Source: Flavobacteriaceae bacterium UBA1903 | GTDB lineage: Bacteria; Bacteroidota; Bacteroidia; Flavobacteriales; Flavobacteriaceae | DNA length: 15,968 nt | Reading direction: 5' to 3' | NCBI GenBank assembly: GCA_002337605.1 | Contig: DDGL01000013.1 | Location: 103,489-119,456 of the forward strand | Shown: positions 14,813 through 15,968 of the stretch, piece after piece | Layout: each line of letters begins with the position of its first letter | Numbering within the stretch: the first letter of the stretch is position 1 | The notes under the pieces: generated by a model | Seen by the model: only the letters and a program-made list of their open reading frames with translations | Told to the model about the DNA's origin: nothing | The model's database searches: none | Made by a program: the position numbers and the translations under genes

Positions 14813-15499
14813 TTGAAAACAATTTCATACATATTTATGGTGCTGTTCATGGGGGTTTCGGCTTATGGGCAAACGCTTGAGGAGATCAAGGAGGATAGTG
14901 ATAGTCTAACGACTTTCTACTATATTATTGAGGGGGATACCATTCCGCGGGAATTTATAGATCTGGATGAGGTTGTCTTACTTAATAAACTGGAGTTCAA
15001 CTCCAAGGAAGATAGGAGACGGTATTTAATTTTGCGTCGCAAGACCAGAAAAGTATATCCGTATGCGAAACTGGCTTCAGAACGCCTCACTACTATGACC
15101 GAGCGTCTTAAAACTGTTGAAAAAAAGCGGGACCAGAGACGCTACACCAAACGCATCCAGAAATACATAGAAGAAGAATTTTCCGAAAAACTGAAAAAAC
15201 TTACCCGCACCGAAGGGCAGATTCTTGTAAAACTCATTCACAGGCAAACGGGCCGTACGGCTTTCGACCTTGTAAAAGAACTACGCACGGGTTGGCGTGC
15301 CTTCTGGTATAACACTACTGCCAGTTTGTTCGACATCTCTATTAAAGAAGAATACACTCCTTTTGATAATAAAGAAGATTACCTTATTGAAGATATTCTG
15401 GAGCGGTCCTTTCAGTCTAATAAACTGGAGCGTCAAGAACCTGCGTTCGACATAGATTACCTGGATCTTACAGCCCACTGGAACAAAAAAACGAAGTAG
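14813..15499 (+). CDS. Exported DUF4294 domain protein
   Basis: The 228-residue protein has a signal peptide (residues 1-19, ending SAYG) followed by Gln20, then a basic, helix-rich DUF4294 domain. Recognisable blocks are YYIIEGDTIPREFIDLDEV (36-54), RRYLILRRKTRKVYPYAKLA (69-88), KLTRTEGQILVKLIHRQTG (128-146) and ELRTGWRAFWYNTTASLFDI (155-174). The start is TTG at 14813: an in-frame stop lies seven codons upstream, no ATG occurs between, and the first in-frame ATG (14837) would cut the signal peptide down to an unlikely length. The protein is probably periplasmic or attached to the envelope. The family has no known function; I recall it beside M42 peptidase genes in other flavobacteria, which suggests but does not show a link. 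The acidic C-terminus (EPAFDIDYLDLTAHW) is typical. Confidence 0.85.
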   Translation: MKTISYIFMVLFMGVSAYGQTLEEIKEDSDSLTTFYYIIEGDTIPREFIDLDEVVLLNKLEFNSKEDRRRYLILRRKTRKVYPYAKLASERLTTMTERLKTVEKKRDQRRYTKRIQKYIEEEFSEKLKKLTRTEGQILVKLIHRQTGRTAFDLVKELRTGWRAFWYNTTASLFDISIKEEYTPFDNKEDYLIEDILERSFQSNKLERQEPAFDIDYLDLTAHWNKKTK

Positions 15500-15571
15500 T
15501 ACAGTTGCACCGCTTCTTTCTTTTTAAGATCAGCCTCTTATTGGTGATTTAAATAAAAAGAAATTTTACTA

Positions 15572-15658
15572 TCAACTTACATGCGTATTTGGGCGTGCCC
15601 CGCTATTGGTATCTACTCCTGGGGGTGAAATGAAGACATACTGTTTGTGTTTTTTCAT
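15572..15658 (-). CDS. Doubtful 28-codon ORF inside a repeat-like element
   Basis: It reads from ATG at 15658 to TGA at 15572. The peptide starts MKKHKQYVFISPPG and continues VDTNSGARPNTHVS. It has a basic start but no membrane segment or known motif. The GARPNT part is simply the translation of the GGGCACGCCCAAAT repeat arm, which argues for a chance ORF. Upstream on the minus strand sits the GC-rich palindrome at 15702-15719, which would fold in the leader of such a transcript. I list it only because it fills the apparent insertion in the element; I do not recognise it. Confidence 0.15.
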   Translation of the reverse strand: MKKHKQYVFISPPGVDTNSGARPNTHVS

Positions 15659-15748
15659 GTTGTGGTTAATTTGTTCGGTCGGGTCGCGTCATCCGCTGTA
15701 TCCCCGATAGCTATCGGGGGATGTCGCTACTACCGCTCACGCAAACTT
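15581..15748. repeat. GC-rich palindromic interspersed-repeat-like element
   Basis: The element runs from ATGCGTATTTGGGCGTGCCC (15581-15600) to CGCTCACGCAAACTTG (15734-15749). The outer arms are roughly complementary (TTTGGGCGTG against the complement of CACGCAAA). Its core holds an 18-bp perfect palindrome, CCCCGATAGCTATCGGGG (15702-15719), flanked by ATCCGCTGTAT and ATGTCGCTACTACC. Similar GGGCGTGCCC...CTCACGCAAA units are remembered from other flavobacterial genomes as dispersed intergenic repeats; I know no formal name. About 70 bp (15605-15675) separates the GCCCCGC arm from the GGTCGGGTCGCG part, more than I expect. Confidence 0.5.
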
Positions 15749-15869
15749 GAAAACCCTATTATATATATAGGTGTAAACTACCTAAAAAAAACTTTTTAAG
15801 ATAAACTCAATAGTTTCAGCGTGTTGAGTTGTTGGGTTATTAAATCTTTAAAAAAAGGTTTAAATATGT

Positions 15870-15901
15870 TTGTTTTATAAAAGTAAGTGGTTGTATATTT
15901 G
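15870..15901 (+). promoter_or_regulatory. Strong flavobacterial promoter, possibly of a stable-RNA operon
   Basis: TTG (15870-15872), a 21-bp spacer and TATATTTG (15894-15901) match the TTG-N17-23-TAnnTTTG consensus fully. Poly-A/T tracts precede it. Transcription would start near GCACCCGC and run through a leader that contains GTTCATAATTTTTTTTGA, resembling a boxA-like antitermination sequence followed by a T-run, then leaves the window. No ORF starts in the leader. An rRNA operon or other stable RNA is the likely target, but this is inference. Confidence 0.6.
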
Positions 15902-15968
15902 CACCCGCTTTGAAGGAGAGATCTGGACAGCAAAAAGTCGAATAGACACCGTTCATAATTTTTTTTGA

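Larger units (their letters stand above)
15500..15968. other. Intergenic region of about 470 bp without a confident gene
   Basis: From left to right it holds an AT-rich stretch (15500-15580) with nothing recognised, a GC-rich palindromic element (15581-15748) with a doubtful minus-strand short ORF, a 5-bp-arm AT palindrome (CCTAT 15755-15759, ATAGG 15767-15771), several A/T tracts (15783-15865) that could act as UP-like elements, and a strong promoter at 15870-15901 with about 65 bp of transcribed leader. Confidence 0.7.

Noticed and set aside
15911..15952. Leader sequence resembling the 5' half of a serine tRNA (GGAGAGAT ... GTCGAAT ... CACC)
   Set aside because: The D-arm is broken by an A-run, no anticodon arm follows before the T-tract, and the rest is outside the window or absent. 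It is not a tRNA on this evidence.

Overview
The window looks like a chromosome segment from a marine-type member of the Flavobacteriaceae (Bacteroidota). The evidence is AT-rich intergenic DNA, genes without Shine-Dalgarno sequences, promoter-like TAnnTTTG boxes, exported proteins whose signal peptides end in A/G followed by Gln, and family content typical of this clade (DUF6090, DUF4294, small OMP beta-barrels, PagL-like acyloxyacyl hydrolase, AlgI-type MBOAT). No database search was possible; all names come from reading the protein sequences.

Region 1 (1-2650) is accessory DNA. Three plus-strand genes encode a NYN-LOTUS putative RNase, a DUF6090 membrane protein and an AlkD-like HEAT protein. 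They are separated by long imperfect inverted repeats that end in GTTRRRY-like cores. The arrangement resembles an integron-type cassette array without an integrase (CALIN-like). The best evidence is that the core at the 5' end of cassette 2 (GTTGTGC) is the exact reverse complement of the 7-mer just after that cassette's gene (GCACAAC). The array ends at a strong hairpin terminator shared with the next, convergent gene.

Region 2 (2650-7340) holds an aldo/keto reductase and xerD on the minus strand. Then come three plus-strand outer-membrane beta-barrel genes, the first two clear paralogues and the second and third each followed by an intrinsic terminator, and aroQ (type II 3-dehydroquinate dehydratase).

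Region 3 (7340-12420) holds a lipid A-deacylase-like outer-membrane protein (minus) divergent from a sodium:alanine symporter (plus). Convergent with the symporter is a two-gene minus-strand unit, an AlgI-type MBOAT O-acyltransferase followed by an SGNH-like membrane-anchored protein. Their stop and start codons overlap as TAATG. The pair probably O-acylates a cell-surface glycan.

Region 4 (12460-15500) holds a poxvirus-type topoisomerase IB and an M42 metallo-aminopeptidase (minus), divergent from an exported DUF4294 protein (plus).

Region 5 (15500-15968) contains no confident gene. It carries a GC-rich palindromic element that looks like an interspersed repeat, a doubtful 28-codon ORF on the minus strand, and A/T tracts. 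A near-perfect flavobacterial promoter follows, whose transcript runs off the window end and may be a stable-RNA (rRNA) leader.
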